This document shows, in pieces, positions 1-8,794 of a DNA stretch of 64,000 nucleotides. Origin of the DNA: Terrimonas pollutisoli. Its GTDB lineage: Bacteria > Bacteroidota > Bacteroidia > Chitinophagales > Chitinophagaceae. Below the pieces are notes generated by a model. That model did not search any database, had not been told where the DNA came from, and saw nothing but the letters and a program-made list of their open reading frames with translations. A program made the translations under genes and the position numbers. The DNA lies in assembly GCF_029360765.1 (NCBI RefSeq), contig NZ_JARKNA010000003.1, positions 248,001-312,000 on the forward strand, given 5' to 3'. Position 1 is the stretch's first letter, and each line of letters starts with the position of its first letter.

Positions 1-935
1 GCCATTTGAATATTGCAGCGTTCGTAGGGTGTCGGATGGCCAGCAATTTTTTTAAAACCTAATTTGTAATAAAGGTTAATGGCAGGCTTAAGAATAGTAT
101 TACTTTCCAGGTACAATTTTTTAGCGCCAAGCGATTTTGCCTTTTCAATGATCGCCTGTCCCAATAGCCAGCCAATATTTTTGCCTTGTACTTTGGGAGA
201 TACGGCCATTTTAGCCAGTTCATAATCATAATACGGGTCGTCCATTTTAATAAGTGCGCAAACACCAACGGGCTCTTCGTCGTATAAAGCCACCAATATT
301 TTGCCGCCCTTGTCTAAAATATACTCTTTAGGATGGTCCAATGCTTTGTAATCAGCTTTCTCCATTTTAAAAAAAGTGGTAATCCACTCTTCATTAAGCT
401 TTCTAAAAGCATCAGCGTAGATTGGCTTGTACGGTACAATCTTTACCTTTCTGCTTTCACGTTGTTTCTTTTGTTCCAGTACATACTGAAACAAGCTTTT
501 GCGGTTTAATAGAAATTCCCATTCTTCGATGGCTTTCCAAAGATCATGTTGTGTATTACCTGATATAGCTTCTACTGCATTTGTTACATCCATATACTGC
601 TCTTTGATCTTCTCTGTCAATTCCTTGCCTTTTTTTGACAGGCTTATCACATTCTTACGTCCGTCTTGCTTATCCTTTTTTTCTGTTATTAAACCTTTCT
701 TAGACATTTCAGTAACGATTTTACTAACCGAGGGATGAGAATGCCCGATTTGCTGGGCAATCTCTGTAATCGTAAAACTTTCCTGTGAGAGAGCATGAAA
801 AACAGGAAACCATTTCGGTTGTAAGTCTATATTGTAAAGTTTGTAAATGCCGGCAGCATCGGTTGTTATTTTATCTGTAAGCAGGCGAAGGCGGCTGCCA
901 ATTGCCATTTTCCCGAGTTGATTGAAAAACTCCAT
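1..935 (-). CDS. MarR-GNAT fusion regulator/acetyltransferase (3' end cut by window edge)
   Basis: Open frame read leftward from the ATG at 935 to the window edge, 311 codons without a stop. Residues about 1-145 form a MarR winged helix: the recognition region contains ITEIAQQIGHSHPSVSKIV, followed by the basic wing KKDKQDGRKN. Residues about 165-311 form a GNAT N-acetyltransferase with the acetyl-CoA loop VQGKNIGWLLG, then the LYLESN strand and a C-terminal NLYYKLGFKK element. The final visible residues (PYERCNIQM) are typical of the last residues of this family, so only a few codons are probably missing. MarR-GNAT fusions are thought to regulate and acetylate small molecules or proteins; the substrate cannot be told. 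A tandem palindromic operator lies immediately upstream, suggesting autoregulation. Confidence 0.9.
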   Translation of the reverse strand, partial: MEFFNQLGKMAIGSRLRLLTDKITTDAAGIYKLYNIDLQPKWFPVFHALSQESFTITEIAQQIGHSHPSVSKIVTEMSKKGLITEKKDKQDGRKNVISLSKKGKELTEKIKEQYMDVTNAVEAISGNTQHDLWKAIEEWEFLLNRKSLFQYVLEQKKQRESRKVKIVPYKPIYADAFRKLNEEWITTFFKMEKADYKALDHPKEYILDKGGKILVALYDEEPVGVCALIKMDDPYYDYELAKMAVSPKVQGKNIGWLLGQAIIEKAKSLGAKKLYLESNTILKPAINLYYKLGFKKIAGHPTPYERCNIQM

Positions 936-940
936 TTATA

Positions 941-964
941 GTAACTGTTTACGTAACTGATTAC
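941..964. promoter_or_regulatory. Tandem palindromic operator upstream of MarR-GNAT gene
   Basis: Two head-to-tail 12-bp units, GTAACTGTTTAC (941-952) and GTAACTGATTAC (953-964), differ at one base. Each is itself a GTAA-N4-TTAC palindrome. They sit 6-29 bp upstream of the start codon of the leftward MarR-GNAT gene, between it and a consensus-like -7 box. Position and symmetry fit a MarR dimer site used for autorepression; binding is inferred. Confidence 0.6.
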
Positions 965-965
965 G

Positions 966-973
966 CAAATGTA
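966..973 (-). promoter_or_regulatory. Bacteroidota-type -7 box (TACATTTG)
   Basis: On the minus strand the bases read TACATTTG, an exact match to the Bacteroidota -7 consensus TAnnTTTG. It lies about 30 bp upstream of the MarR-GNAT start codon and directly adjoins the tandem operator. No convincing -33 TTTG was found at the usual spacing. Confidence 0.45.
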
Positions 974-1026
974 TATGTTTTTTTATTCCGTCGAATAAGG
1001 TTTAAATTATGGAGTAGGTATTATAA

Positions 1027-1293
1027 TTGGCAAATCATTTCTATAAGCTTGATGTACAACGCATGATAGCTCCATTCTTTCAAAAAAGAGATATTTCAAA
1101 GAATGGTAATCCGGCAAATTCTGATGCTGTGGATTTGGAAAGAAGCACCGTGCTGGCCTTATTATACAGGGTTTTGCATGATGGTCAACGACAGCATGCT
1201 TCGTACCGTCAACTGACGGGAATGGCGATGCGATTGCTAAAGGAAGGAGAGAGTATTGCCGAAAGGGGAGAACAGCTTAGTCGTTTATATTGA
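1027..1293 (+). CDS. Small hypothetical protein
   Basis: Open frame of 88 residues beginning with TTG; an internal ATG at 1063 (MIAPFF) would give 76 residues and may be the real start. No signal peptide, membrane segment or motif is recognised. The C-terminal half is helical and charged (RLLKEGESIAERGEQLSRLY). It lies alone between the MarR-GNAT gene and an opposing small gene. It is not recognised and could be spurious. Confidence 0.3.
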   Translation: MANHFYKLDVQRMIAPFFQKRDISKNGNPANSDAVDLERSTVLALLYRVLHDGQRQHASYRQLTGMAMRLLKEGESIAERGEQLSRLY

Positions 1294-1335
1294 CCTGTAT
1301 TGTTACCTATGAACAATGAAGTCTAAAGAAGAGAA

Positions 1336-1629
1336 TCAACGGGTGTGGCCGGGAGCAGGCGGTTTTTCATTCAATTGTATTAGTTCCGCAAATTCTGGCT
1401 CGAGTGAATAGAGCAAGGCCGGTAAACGTCCCTCGGTTATTTTCCATTCGCCTGATTTATTACTGTGCATTCTAAATTTGATATCCCTTTCAGCCAGGTG
1501 AACTAAAATATGATACCAGGGATCAAAACTTGAAGAAAGTACTCTTGTGAATTCAAAGTGATAGCCCCTGAATGTTCTTGCCAAAAAATCTTTCATGGTA
1601 AAAGTTTGATTGAACGGGTCGGCAGTCAT
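1336..1629 (-). CDS. Hypothetical protein, 97 aa
   Basis: An ATG start at 1629 is preferred over a TTG six bases upstream. The product is a soluble, mixed alpha/beta-looking small protein with aromatic-rich segments (TFRGYHFEFTR, FDPWYHILVHL) and a proline-rich tail. No signal peptide or known domain is recognised. It lies just downstream of, and on the same strand as, the end of nothing obvious; the histidine kinase gene is transcribed toward it from the right with 76 bp between, so the two could share a transcript. Confidence 0.5.
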   Translation of the reverse strand: MTADPFNQTFTMKDFLARTFRGYHFEFTRVLSSSFDPWYHILVHLAERDIKFRMHSNKSGEWKITEGRLPALLYSLEPEFAELIQLNEKPPAPGHTR

Positions 1630-1705
1630 CTGCAAGGTAACCTAATTAAGCCAGTGGCCAGAAAATAGATTTATTGACCTCGTTGTTTACCGGGCCGGAT
1701 TATTA

Positions 1706-3913
1706 TCATAGTAGCGGGATCGTAACAGATAATATACATCCTTTTCCGGGAGCAGAAATAAATTGGGCAGCCCCATTGTACGATTCTACACGGTTGATAA
1801 TATTGGTAAGGCCAATCCCGTTTCTTTTCTGCCTCGTGTTGAAACCAATACCATTGTCTTCAATGGACATAGCTACAGCTCCCGGATCTTTTTTTATTTG
1901 TACCACTACCTTGTTCGCCTTCGCATGTTTTTGTATGTTGCTCAGTTGCTCCTGAGCTATCCGGAAAAAAGTTTCTTTAATGGCAGGAGGCATTCCTTTA
2001 TCGTCCCATTCCTTTGCCACCAGTTCAATAGTTTGTTGGTAAGTGTAGTTTGCAATCAGCCCCTGTAGCTTTTCTTTCAGGCAACTTTCTGAAAACCGGG
2101 GCATAACCATTTTGTGGGATAAAGAGCGAATCTCCCCCATGGCTTCCTGTATATTTTTAAGACTATTTGCTATAACCGGTTTGCCGGTTTTGTAGTTTTC
2201 GAGACAATGAGATAACTGCAATTTTACAGTCGCCAGTATCTGGTTAATATTGTCATGTAATTCCCTTCCCAATTCATTTCGTTCGGCCTCCCTGGCTTGT
2301 AATGTTACACGGGTTATTTCCTTTTGCTGTTCAATTTCCTTTTGCAACCTTTCTTCTTCCAGCCTGTGCCGTTCACTGATATCGGTGGAAATGGCAAAAT
2401 ACTTGGTGACAAACCCATTTGCGTCTTTAATAGGTTGCCCGGTAACGTTGTGTAGTCTTTTGCTGCCATCCTTTGCATAAATAAGCAGATCGCCATTATA
2501 AGATAAATTGTTTTGTATCTGCCTGCTCATGTATTTCAAAGTATGCTGATCTGTTTCAGGTCCCTGTAACAGCAGCACGGGGTTCTTACCAATAACATCT
2601 TTTGCCGGAAATCCCGTAAGACGGGTGAAGCCTTCATTTATCCATAAAACTTCACTGGAAATCTTATCAAAAATTATTATACCGTTAGTTGTTTCCTTTG
2701 CTATCAATGACAGCACTTCCATTTCCTGCATTATCTTTTTCCCCTCAGTAATATCGGTTACGATCACAAAAAACCTTGATATGGATCCTTTTTCATCTTT
2801 AATAGGTTGCCCTTCTATTTTCGCCCAAACCTTTTTGCCCTCCTTTGTATAGATCACATGTTCCGTAGTAAAAGGAAGGCCATTTATCCTGCAATATTTC
2901 ATTTCTTCCAGGACTTGCATATCTGTTTCCGGACCGTTCAACATTTCCCCCGAAGTTCCACCGAGAATTTCTTCAGGCTGGTAACCAGTAAGCCGGGTAA
3001 ATCCTTCGTTGATCCACAACACTTCTCCACTAAGTTGTAAGATCATCACTGCATTCAGGGTTTCCCTGGCTACCATTGACAATACTTCCATTTCCTTTGA
3101 AATTCTTTTTTGTTCCGTGATGTCTTCAAAGGAAATGACATGCGCATAAGGTTCATTATTCTGAGAATTCCTGACGCAGGATACACTCACTCTCAGCCAT
3201 TGTATGTGATCAGTTTTCTGCAGGCCGATATTTTTACTTTTAACAGCATTTATTTTACCATTTTTTTTATAAAAAAGTCTTTCACCGGGTATTTCTTTTT
3301 CATTTTCATCCAGGAGTTTCCAGCCGGGGTAAGGAAACCCTTTGTCCATCAACTCATCGGCTGGCAGGTCCAATATGAGCTCTGCGCTTTTGTTTACAGT
3401 CAATACTTTCTTGTCAAGTGTTTGTAAAATGACACCTTCGTTCAATGATTCTACCAGTGTCCGGTATTTCTCTTCGTTCTCCCTTATAATCTCATAAGAT
3501 TTTTTTTTGTCAGTAATATCACGAAGGCTGCCACAGATACCAACGAAAGCGCCGTTATCTGCAATAAACGGATATAATGAAACGCTTAGCCATTTTGTAA
3601 TGGACTGCATATATTTCCATTCAAAATGAGCCTGCTCTCCGCCCAGTGCTTTTTCCAGGTAATCTCTGAATACAAGTTGTTGCTCTATGGTAAGTAATTC
3701 ATTAAAATCAAAATTGCTATCCAGTTGCTTTCCGGAAACATACTGATACAATTCATTACAAGCCTTGTTGTGCCAGGCCATTTTAAATTTATCATCAAAG
3801 AGAAAGAGTGGTTCTTTCAGTGTATTGAGTATCGCAGGAAATATTTTTCCATGTGCATTCAGAACCTGTTTAGAACGACGCCTTGATCCGGAACGGTGGT
3901 TTTCGGTTCGCAT
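1706..3913 (-). CDS. Four-PAS sensor histidine kinase (HisKA_3 / NarL-type)
   Basis: 735 residues, no signal peptide and no membrane segment, so a cytoplasmic sensor. Four PAS domains follow one another at about residues 25-145, 150-265, 280-395 and 400-520; the third and fourth share the phrase LWINEGFTRLTG and are recent duplicates. A short charged coiled coil leads into a HisKA_3 dimerisation domain with the phospho-acceptor in GRELHDNINQ (His553). The HATPase_c domain at the C-terminus shows the N box, DNGIGFN and NGIGLTNI. Kinases of this class phosphorylate LuxR-type response regulators, but none is adjacent; the only receiver protein in the window is 33 kb away. The signal is unknown. 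Confidence 0.93.
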   Translation of the reverse strand: MRTENHRSGSRRRSKQVLNAHGKIFPAILNTLKEPLFLFDDKFKMAWHNKACNELYQYVSGKQLDSNFDFNELLTIEQQLVFRDYLEKALGGEQAHFEWKYMQSITKWLSVSLYPFIADNGAFVGICGSLRDITDKKKSYEIIRENEEKYRTLVESLNEGVILQTLDKKVLTVNKSAELILDLPADELMDKGFPYPGWKLLDENEKEIPGERLFYKKNGKINAVKSKNIGLQKTDHIQWLRVSVSCVRNSQNNEPYAHVISFEDITEQKRISKEMEVLSMVARETLNAVMILQLSGEVLWINEGFTRLTGYQPEEILGGTSGEMLNGPETDMQVLEEMKYCRINGLPFTTEHVIYTKEGKKVWAKIEGQPIKDEKGSISRFFVIVTDITEGKKIMQEMEVLSLIAKETTNGIIIFDKISSEVLWINEGFTRLTGFPAKDVIGKNPVLLLQGPETDQHTLKYMSRQIQNNLSYNGDLLIYAKDGSKRLHNVTGQPIKDANGFVTKYFAISTDISERHRLEEERLQKEIEQQKEITRVTLQAREAERNELGRELHDNINQILATVKLQLSHCLENYKTGKPVIANSLKNIQEAMGEIRSLSHKMVMPRFSESCLKEKLQGLIANYTYQQTIELVAKEWDDKGMPPAIKETFFRIAQEQLSNIQKHAKANKVVVQIKKDPGAVAMSIEDNGIGFNTRQKRNGIGLTNIINRVESYNGAAQFISAPGKGCILSVTIPLL

Positions 3914-3999
3914 GAAAAGTGGTTTTTATAGGTTGTGGATAAGGCTCGTGATCCTAAGGTGCAAAAAAAAAGAGATAAATCCAAAAATAAGTGTATGAA

Positions 4000-4011
4000 T
4001 TACACGTGTAA
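4000..4011. promoter_or_regulatory. 12-bp palindrome TTACACGTGTAA upstream of kinase gene
   Basis: Perfect palindrome in the 299-bp divergent gap between the leftward kinase gene and the rightward serine hydrolase gene. It could be an operator for either. A weak hairpin (CCCGGC-AAA-GTCGGG, about 4061-4075) also lies in this gap. Nothing else was recognised there. Confidence 0.3.
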
Positions 4012-4212
4012 AAAGTAACTGACCAGCGGAATGTTCGTTGGAGTTGGCGTAACCTGTCCCGGCAAAGTCGGGTTTAGCTGCAGTTAGCCCGTTGGGATAT
4101 ATACTATTAATGAATTAGCATGATCGTTAAATTATTGTTTAACGACAGGAATTAGATATGCAGGCAGCTTATCAAAAGAAACAAAGTCCTAATTTTAGTA
4201 AAACCTTCTTCC

Positions 4213-6600
4213 ATGACAACACGATCTTCTGGCCAAACCCTGCATGCTGGTTTGCTATTTGTTTTATTTTTTTTTATCAGTCAGCTTACAGTTTTATCGC
4301 AAGACAAGATTACCGGATACGGTAAAGCATCTTATCATGTTTCGCAAGCCGGAAAGTTTATGCATACATGGCTTGTGGCAGGTCCTGTTTCAGTAAAAAA
4401 AGATACGCTGAAGCCTGATGCGGCATTGCAGGAGAAAGCATTCAAAGCAGATGCCACCGAAGGATTACATTTTGCAGCGGGTAAATCATTTCCGATAGAT
4501 CAAAAAGAATATAACTGGCAGTTCATTACCGGTGGTGATATTATAGATCTCGATACGTTTTATAAAGGAAAAGATTTTGTGTATGCCTATGCCATGGCAG
4601 AGATCAAAGCCACTGCTCCGGCCAACGTAATGCTTGCTGTAGGCAGCGATGATGGAATAAAAATATGGCTGAATGGAAAGCTGGTACATGAAAACTGGAT
4701 ACCAAGAGGAGTAAATAAAGATGATGACCTGGTTCCATTGAAATTGGTAAAGGGACGTAACCAGATAGTTTTAAAGGTGCAGGATATGGAAGGCGGTTGG
4801 GGCTTTGCCGCCCGGTTGCTTGATAAGGCTGCATTCGGCAAACAGTTGAATACCGCTGCGGCAAATGGTAACCTGGATAAAATACAAATGCTTATTGAGC
4901 ATGGGGCTGATGTCAATACAGAAACGGATGGTATTACACCTGTAGTAGCCGCTAAAATCGGCGGAAGAAATGAAATGGTTCAGTTACTTTTAAAGAAAGG
5001 CGCTCAAGATAAACCGGTTCCTTCTTCTGAAATCATCGTTGATAATTTTTATAAATCTCTAAAAACAAAAGACTATCCCGGTATTGCAGTCCTCGTAGCA
5101 AAGGATGGAGCTGTTTTATATAAAAAGGGATTTGGCTATGCTGATATTAAGAATAAAGTACCGGCCACTCCTGGTACAAAATTCAGGATTGGTTCTGTGA
5201 CCAAACAGTTTACGGCTGCCGCTATTTTAAAATTGCAGGAAAACGGTTTGTTAAGTGTAAATGATAAACTGTCAAAATTCCTTCCTGATTTTCCAAGAGG
5301 TGATGAGGTTACCATTCACCAGTTAATGACACATATATCGGGGATACACAGTTATACAGGCAAACCGGATTTTCCTGATAAGGTGACAAAACCCATATCG
5401 CCTGATTCATTGATTGCTTATTTCAGGAATGATCCTTATGATTTCAACCCGGGTGAACGATACCAGTATAATAACTCTGCCTATTTTCTTTTGGGTTATA
5501 TCATCAGCAAAGTATCGGGCAAACCTTATGAAACCTATTTGAAAGAAACTTTTTTTGGTCCGCTGCAGATGAATAACACCGGTGTTCATCATGCGGGAAT
5601 AAAATTGGAACAGGAAGCAAAAGGATATAGCAAATCCGGCAGTAAGTACGATGAATCGTTAAACTGGGACATGTCCTGGGCCGGGGGAGCAGGAGCCATG
5701 TATTCTACAGTGGATGACCTGCTGAAATGGAACCAGGCATTGTATAATGGCAAAGTGCTGAATCAAAAAAGTTACCAGTCTGCCATTACTCCTGTTGTTT
5801 TAAAAGATGGCAAAGAGCCACCCATGAAATATGGCTATGGCTTGGGATTGAATAAATACCGGGGCCTTGACAATATCGGGCATAGCGGCGGGCTGCATGG
5901 TTTTCTGACGCAACTTTTGTATTATCCCAAAGAAAAAATGACGGTAGTAATGTTTACCAATACTTCCGACCCTGAAGTAAATTTTGATCCTAATAAAATT
6001 GCCGAAGCCTGGCTGTGGAATAAAATGGATACACAGTCTTCCTATTCCTCTTCATCCGTAGCGCCAACTAATCTTGAACGATTTACCGGCCGGTATGAGT
6101 TGACTGGTATGGGCGTATTAACTGTTACCACTGCCGAAGGAAAATTGTATGCACAGTTAAGCGGCCAGCCGAAGTTTGAAATATTTCCTGCTTCCGAGTA
6201 TGAATTTTTCTGGAAGGTGGTGGAGGCAAGATTGAAATTTGATAAAGATGAGAAAGGTATTATCAACAAGGCTACCTTATTTCAAAACGGACAGCAAATG
6301 GTGTTAAACAAATTGCCGGAAGAAAAAATTGCAACCATTGATCCGTCGGTTCTTGATAATTATACCGGCAAATACAGGCTGAACAGCAATATTGTTGTTA
6401 CTATTTTAAAAGAAAATAATAAACTGTATGCGCATCCAACCGATCAGCCCAGGCTTGAAATGTTGCCCCAGTCTGACACAGACTTTGTAATACTGGAGAT
6501 CAATGCAAAACTTTCTTTTGTAAAAGGCGAAGATGGTAAGGCTACAAAGATCAAACTGAATATGAATAATACAAACAGCGAATTGCCAAGGATAGAGTAG
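4213..6600 (+). CDS. Secreted serine hydrolase: sugar-binding-like + ankyrin + class C beta-lactamase fold
   Basis: 795 residues. Residues 1-29 are a signal peptide ending near VLSQ. Residues about 45-205 form a beta-rich module with a SDDGIKIWLNG motif like PA14/galactose-binding domains. About 210-275 hold two ankyrin repeats (IEHGADVNTETDGITPVV). About 280-610 form a beta-lactamase (class C/esterase) fold with the active-site set S328-V-T-K331, Y419-N-N421 and H557-S-G559, all intact. Two DUF3471-like beta domains follow, with repeated LYAQLSGQPKFE/LYAHPTDQPRLE phrases. The fold covers D-aminopeptidases, esterases and beta-lactamases; the substrate is not determinable. The composite architecture is unusual. 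A terminator follows. Confidence 0.9.
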   Translation: MTTRSSGQTLHAGLLFVLFFFISQLTVLSQDKITGYGKASYHVSQAGKFMHTWLVAGPVSVKKDTLKPDAALQEKAFKADATEGLHFAAGKSFPIDQKEYNWQFITGGDIIDLDTFYKGKDFVYAYAMAEIKATAPANVMLAVGSDDGIKIWLNGKLVHENWIPRGVNKDDDLVPLKLVKGRNQIVLKVQDMEGGWGFAARLLDKAAFGKQLNTAAANGNLDKIQMLIEHGADVNTETDGITPVVAAKIGGRNEMVQLLLKKGAQDKPVPSSEIIVDNFYKSLKTKDYPGIAVLVAKDGAVLYKKGFGYADIKNKVPATPGTKFRIGSVTKQFTAAAILKLQENGLLSVNDKLSKFLPDFPRGDEVTIHQLMTHISGIHSYTGKPDFPDKVTKPISPDSLIAYFRNDPYDFNPGERYQYNNSAYFLLGYIISKVSGKPYETYLKETFFGPLQMNNTGVHHAGIKLEQEAKGYSKSGSKYDESLNWDMSWAGGAGAMYSTVDDLLKWNQALYNGKVLNQKSYQSAITPVVLKDGKEPPMKYGYGLGLNKYRGLDNIGHSGGLHGFLTQLLYYPKEKMTVVMFTNTSDPEVNFDPNKIAEAWLWNKMDTQSSYSSSSVAPTNLERFTGRYELTGMGVLTVTTAEGKLYAQLSGQPKFEIFPASEYEFFWKVVEARLKFDKDEKGIINKATLFQNGQQMVLNKLPEEKIATIDPSVLDNYTGKYRLNSNIVVTILKENNKLYAHPTDQPRLEMLPQSDTDFVILEINAKLSFVKGEDGKATKIKLNMNNTNSELPRIE

Positions 6601-6637
6601 GCTTCAGCATTTTTTCAAATAAAACCAAGAGTATAAC

Positions 6638-6667
6638 AAAACGTCTGTAGGGTATGCAGACGTTTTT
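6638..6667 (+). terminator. Rho-independent terminator after serine hydrolase
   Basis: Stem AAAACGTCTG / CAGACGTTTT with a nine-base loop, ending in five T residues, 37 bp after the stop codon at 6600. Confidence 0.8.
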
Positions 6668-6747
6668 GTGAGATAGGAGAGGAATGAGACCCGGATGGGA
6701 AATAAATATTTAAAAACTTACGATTCCTGGTTGCAGCTTAAACCTTA

Positions 6748-6755
6748 TACCTTTG
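6748..6755 (+). promoter_or_regulatory. -7 box (TACCTTTG) for the ABC transporter pair
   Basis: Exact match to TAnnTTTG, 17 bp upstream of the ATP-binding gene start at 6772. The predicted transcription start would leave a leader of about 10 bases. The -33 element is poor. Confidence 0.45.
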
Positions 6756-6771
6756 AACGCAAACTTCAGGG

Positions 6772-7689
6772 ATGTCTGCTATTATAAAAGCGACGGATCT
6801 TACAAAATGTTTTGGCCGGGAACTTAAAGCGGTTGACCAGCTTTCCTTTTCAGTCTATCCCGGGCAGGTATATGGTTTCCTGGGTCAAAATGGTGCTGGC
6901 AAGTCTACAACCATACGAATGTTACTGACACTTATCAATCCTGACAGTGGCGAAATTGAAATATTCGGCAAAAATCTGCGCTTACATCGCAAAGAAATTT
7001 TGAGAAAGGTCGGTGCCCTTGTTGAACGTCCTGACCTTTACAAATATCTGACCGCCCTTGATAACCTGAAGATCTTCGCTGCATTAAGTGGGATAAAATT
7101 GACTGAATCACAATTGATGGATCAATTGGATAAAGTAGGACTTGCGGGGAGAGCAAAGAGCAAAGTAAAAACCTACTCACAGGGAATGAAGCAGCGACTG
7201 GGAATTGCAGTAGCCCTGGTGCATGACCCCGAACTGGTCATACTCGATGAGCCAATGAATGGACTCGATCCGCAGGGAATTGCTGATGTCCGGAGCCTGA
7301 TCCTACGCCTGGGCAGGGACTTTAAAAAAACAGTTTTTATTTCTTCTCACTTGCTATCGGAAATGGAACAGGTGGCGGATTCATTGCTGATCATACACCG
7401 GGGGAAAAAAGTGGCCGGGGGAAAAATGGACGAAATGCTGAATCCCGGATCATCCATCGTAGAAATAGAAACCAGTTCGGTAGAAGAGCTGACAGGTCAA
7501 TTAAAAAATACAAAATGGACAAACGGAATTACTCCTGTTAATGGCAGTAAAATTTTAGTTCACATCAGAAGAGAAGATATACCAATGCTTATCCGGGCCA
7601 TTGGCAGCATGGAGACACCGGTTTATTCCATCAGGAACAAACATTCACTGGAGGATTATTTTCTTTCCATTACAGCACAGCAACTATGA
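6772..7689 (+). CDS. ABC transporter ATP-binding protein (ABC-2 exporter type)
   Basis: 305 residues. Walker A GQNGAGKST at about residues 38-46, Q-loop region, signature TYSQGMKQRL, Walker B LVILDEP with the following MNGLDPQG, and the H-loop ISSHLL are all present. The C-terminal 80 residues form the accessory domain found in antibiotic/ABC-2 exporters (DrrA/CcmA-like). It overlaps the permease gene downstream by four bases (ATGA), so the two are translationally coupled and make one exporter. Homologues couple ATP hydrolysis to export of lipids, drugs or peptides; the cargo here is unknown. Confidence 0.95.
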   Translation: MSAIIKATDLTKCFGRELKAVDQLSFSVYPGQVYGFLGQNGAGKSTTIRMLLTLINPDSGEIEIFGKNLRLHRKEILRKVGALVERPDLYKYLTALDNLKIFAALSGIKLTESQLMDQLDKVGLAGRAKSKVKTYSQGMKQRLGIAVALVHDPELVILDEPMNGLDPQGIADVRSLILRLGRDFKKTVFISSHLLSEMEQVADSLLIIHRGKKVAGGKMDEMLNPGSSIVEIETSSVEELTGQLKNTKWTNGITPVNGSKILVHIRREDIPMLIRAIGSMETPVYSIRNKHSLEDYFLSITAQQL

Positions 7690-8564
7690 TCAAACTTTTA
7701 TGGCTAGAACTATTTAAGATTTTTCACAAGCCGCGGACCTTTATCGCTTTTGCCGTAATAACCGTGATCATTTTATTGATACAGATCGGGTTCAAATTCG
7801 GCGGCGAAGAATATACAGACATAATGATGGGCGGGTTAAAGGAAACATTTGAAGTGCCGGCTTCTCAAATACTAAATGGTTATCTTGTTTGTTTTATTAT
7901 ACTTAACCTGTTGCTGATACATGTGCCGATACTGGTAGCGTTGGTCGCCGGCGATGCAGTGGCGGGAGAGGCAAATATGGGTACATTGCGGTTACTGGTC
8001 TCAAAACCGCTGAGCCGTACCCGGTTGCTGATTATAAAATTTATCGCTTCCGCCATTTATACATTGCTTTTATTGATTTGGGTGGCGGTTCTTTCTTTGT
8101 TGCTAAGTCTTTTTTTATTTAAAACAAATAGCCTGGTGGTTGCCCGTGCGTTTGAGTCTAATATTATTTCAGAACATGATATTCTTTGGCGATACCTCGC
8201 AGCATTTGCATTTGCCGCTATCGGTCTTATTTGCGTGGCAGCGCTTGCATTTATGTTTTCTGTTTTTGCTGATAATTCCGTTGGCCCCATTGTTGCAACG
8301 GTTTGTGTCATCATTGTATTTACCATCCTTACACAAATGCAGATACCTTTTTATGATGAGACCATAAAGCCCTGGCTTTTTACAACCCACATGCTGGGCT
8401 GGAAGGGTTTTTTTTATGTAAAAGGGCAGGATGGGGTAACGGTTGATGGTTCTATTGAAAATATTACTGCCATCATAAAAAGCGCCGCTATCCTGCTGGG
8501 TTATACTGCCTGCTTTTTGGCAGTCGCCATTTATTATTTCAGGAAGAAAGACATTTTAAGCTGA
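7686..8564 (+). CDS. ABC-2 family transporter permease
   Basis: 292 residues with about six hydrophobic segments, the first at about residues 19-37, then clusters near 72-95, 115-150, 170-195, 205-225 and 265-285. A GEANMGTLRLLVSKPLSRT loop after the second segment is the usual cytoplasmic coupling signature of this family. It starts inside the end of the ATP-binding gene (ATGA overlap) and is the membrane half of that transporter. It is followed by repeats, not by another transporter gene, so the system appears to be a two-gene unit without a periplasmic adaptor. Confidence 0.93.
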   Translation: MIKLLWLELFKIFHKPRTFIAFAVITVIILLIQIGFKFGGEEYTDIMMGGLKETFEVPASQILNGYLVCFIILNLLLIHVPILVALVAGDAVAGEANMGTLRLLVSKPLSRTRLLIIKFIASAIYTLLLLIWVAVLSLLLSLFLFKTNSLVVARAFESNIISEHDILWRYLAAFAFAAIGLICVAALAFMFSVFADNSVGPIVATVCVIIVFTILTQMQIPFYDETIKPWLFTTHMLGWKGFFYVKGQDGVTVDGSIENITAIIKSAAILLGYTACFLAVAIYYFRKKDILS

Positions 8565-8611
8565 GAAACTGTTTGAATTAATTGCATAAAATTGATTATG
8601 ACGTTAAACTG

Positions 8612-8633
8612 ACCTGCCTGCCGGCAGGCAGGT
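8612..8633. repeat. Perfect 22-bp palindrome (CCTGCCTGCCGGCAGGCAGG core)
   Basis: A perfect palindrome beginning ACCTGCCTGCC. A close relative (GCCTGTCTGCCGACAGGCAG) lies at 22961-22980 inside another repeat. Short palindromes of this sort are dispersed in Bacteroidota genomes; no function is visible. Confidence 0.7.
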
Positions 8634-8677
8634 GCCATGAAAAACAGGACGTACAAGAGAGTGACACAACAGGCGAT

Positions 8678-8739
8678 GCCCGCCCGTAGCGAACGCTGGT
8701 ATCAAAAACTAAAAACATAAACGGTACGTTCGGGCGGGC
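8678..8739. repeat. GC-rich inverted repeat upstream of LolA-like gene
   Basis: Arms GCCCGCCCG (8678-8686) and CGGGCGGGC (8731-8739) enclose an AT-rich loop of 44 bases. It sits in the 230-bp gap between the permease gene and the LolA-like gene. It lacks a T tract, so it is more likely a repeat than a terminator. Confidence 0.5.
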
Positions 8740-8794
8740 CATAAAAATATGTAGCTGGTAGCAAAAAATAAATAACTCAAAACAACTTCTAAGT

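Noticed and set aside
59..268. 69-residue frame on the minus strand at the left edge
   Set aside because: It lies in another frame within the MarR-GNAT gene, whose own frame is open over the same stretch.
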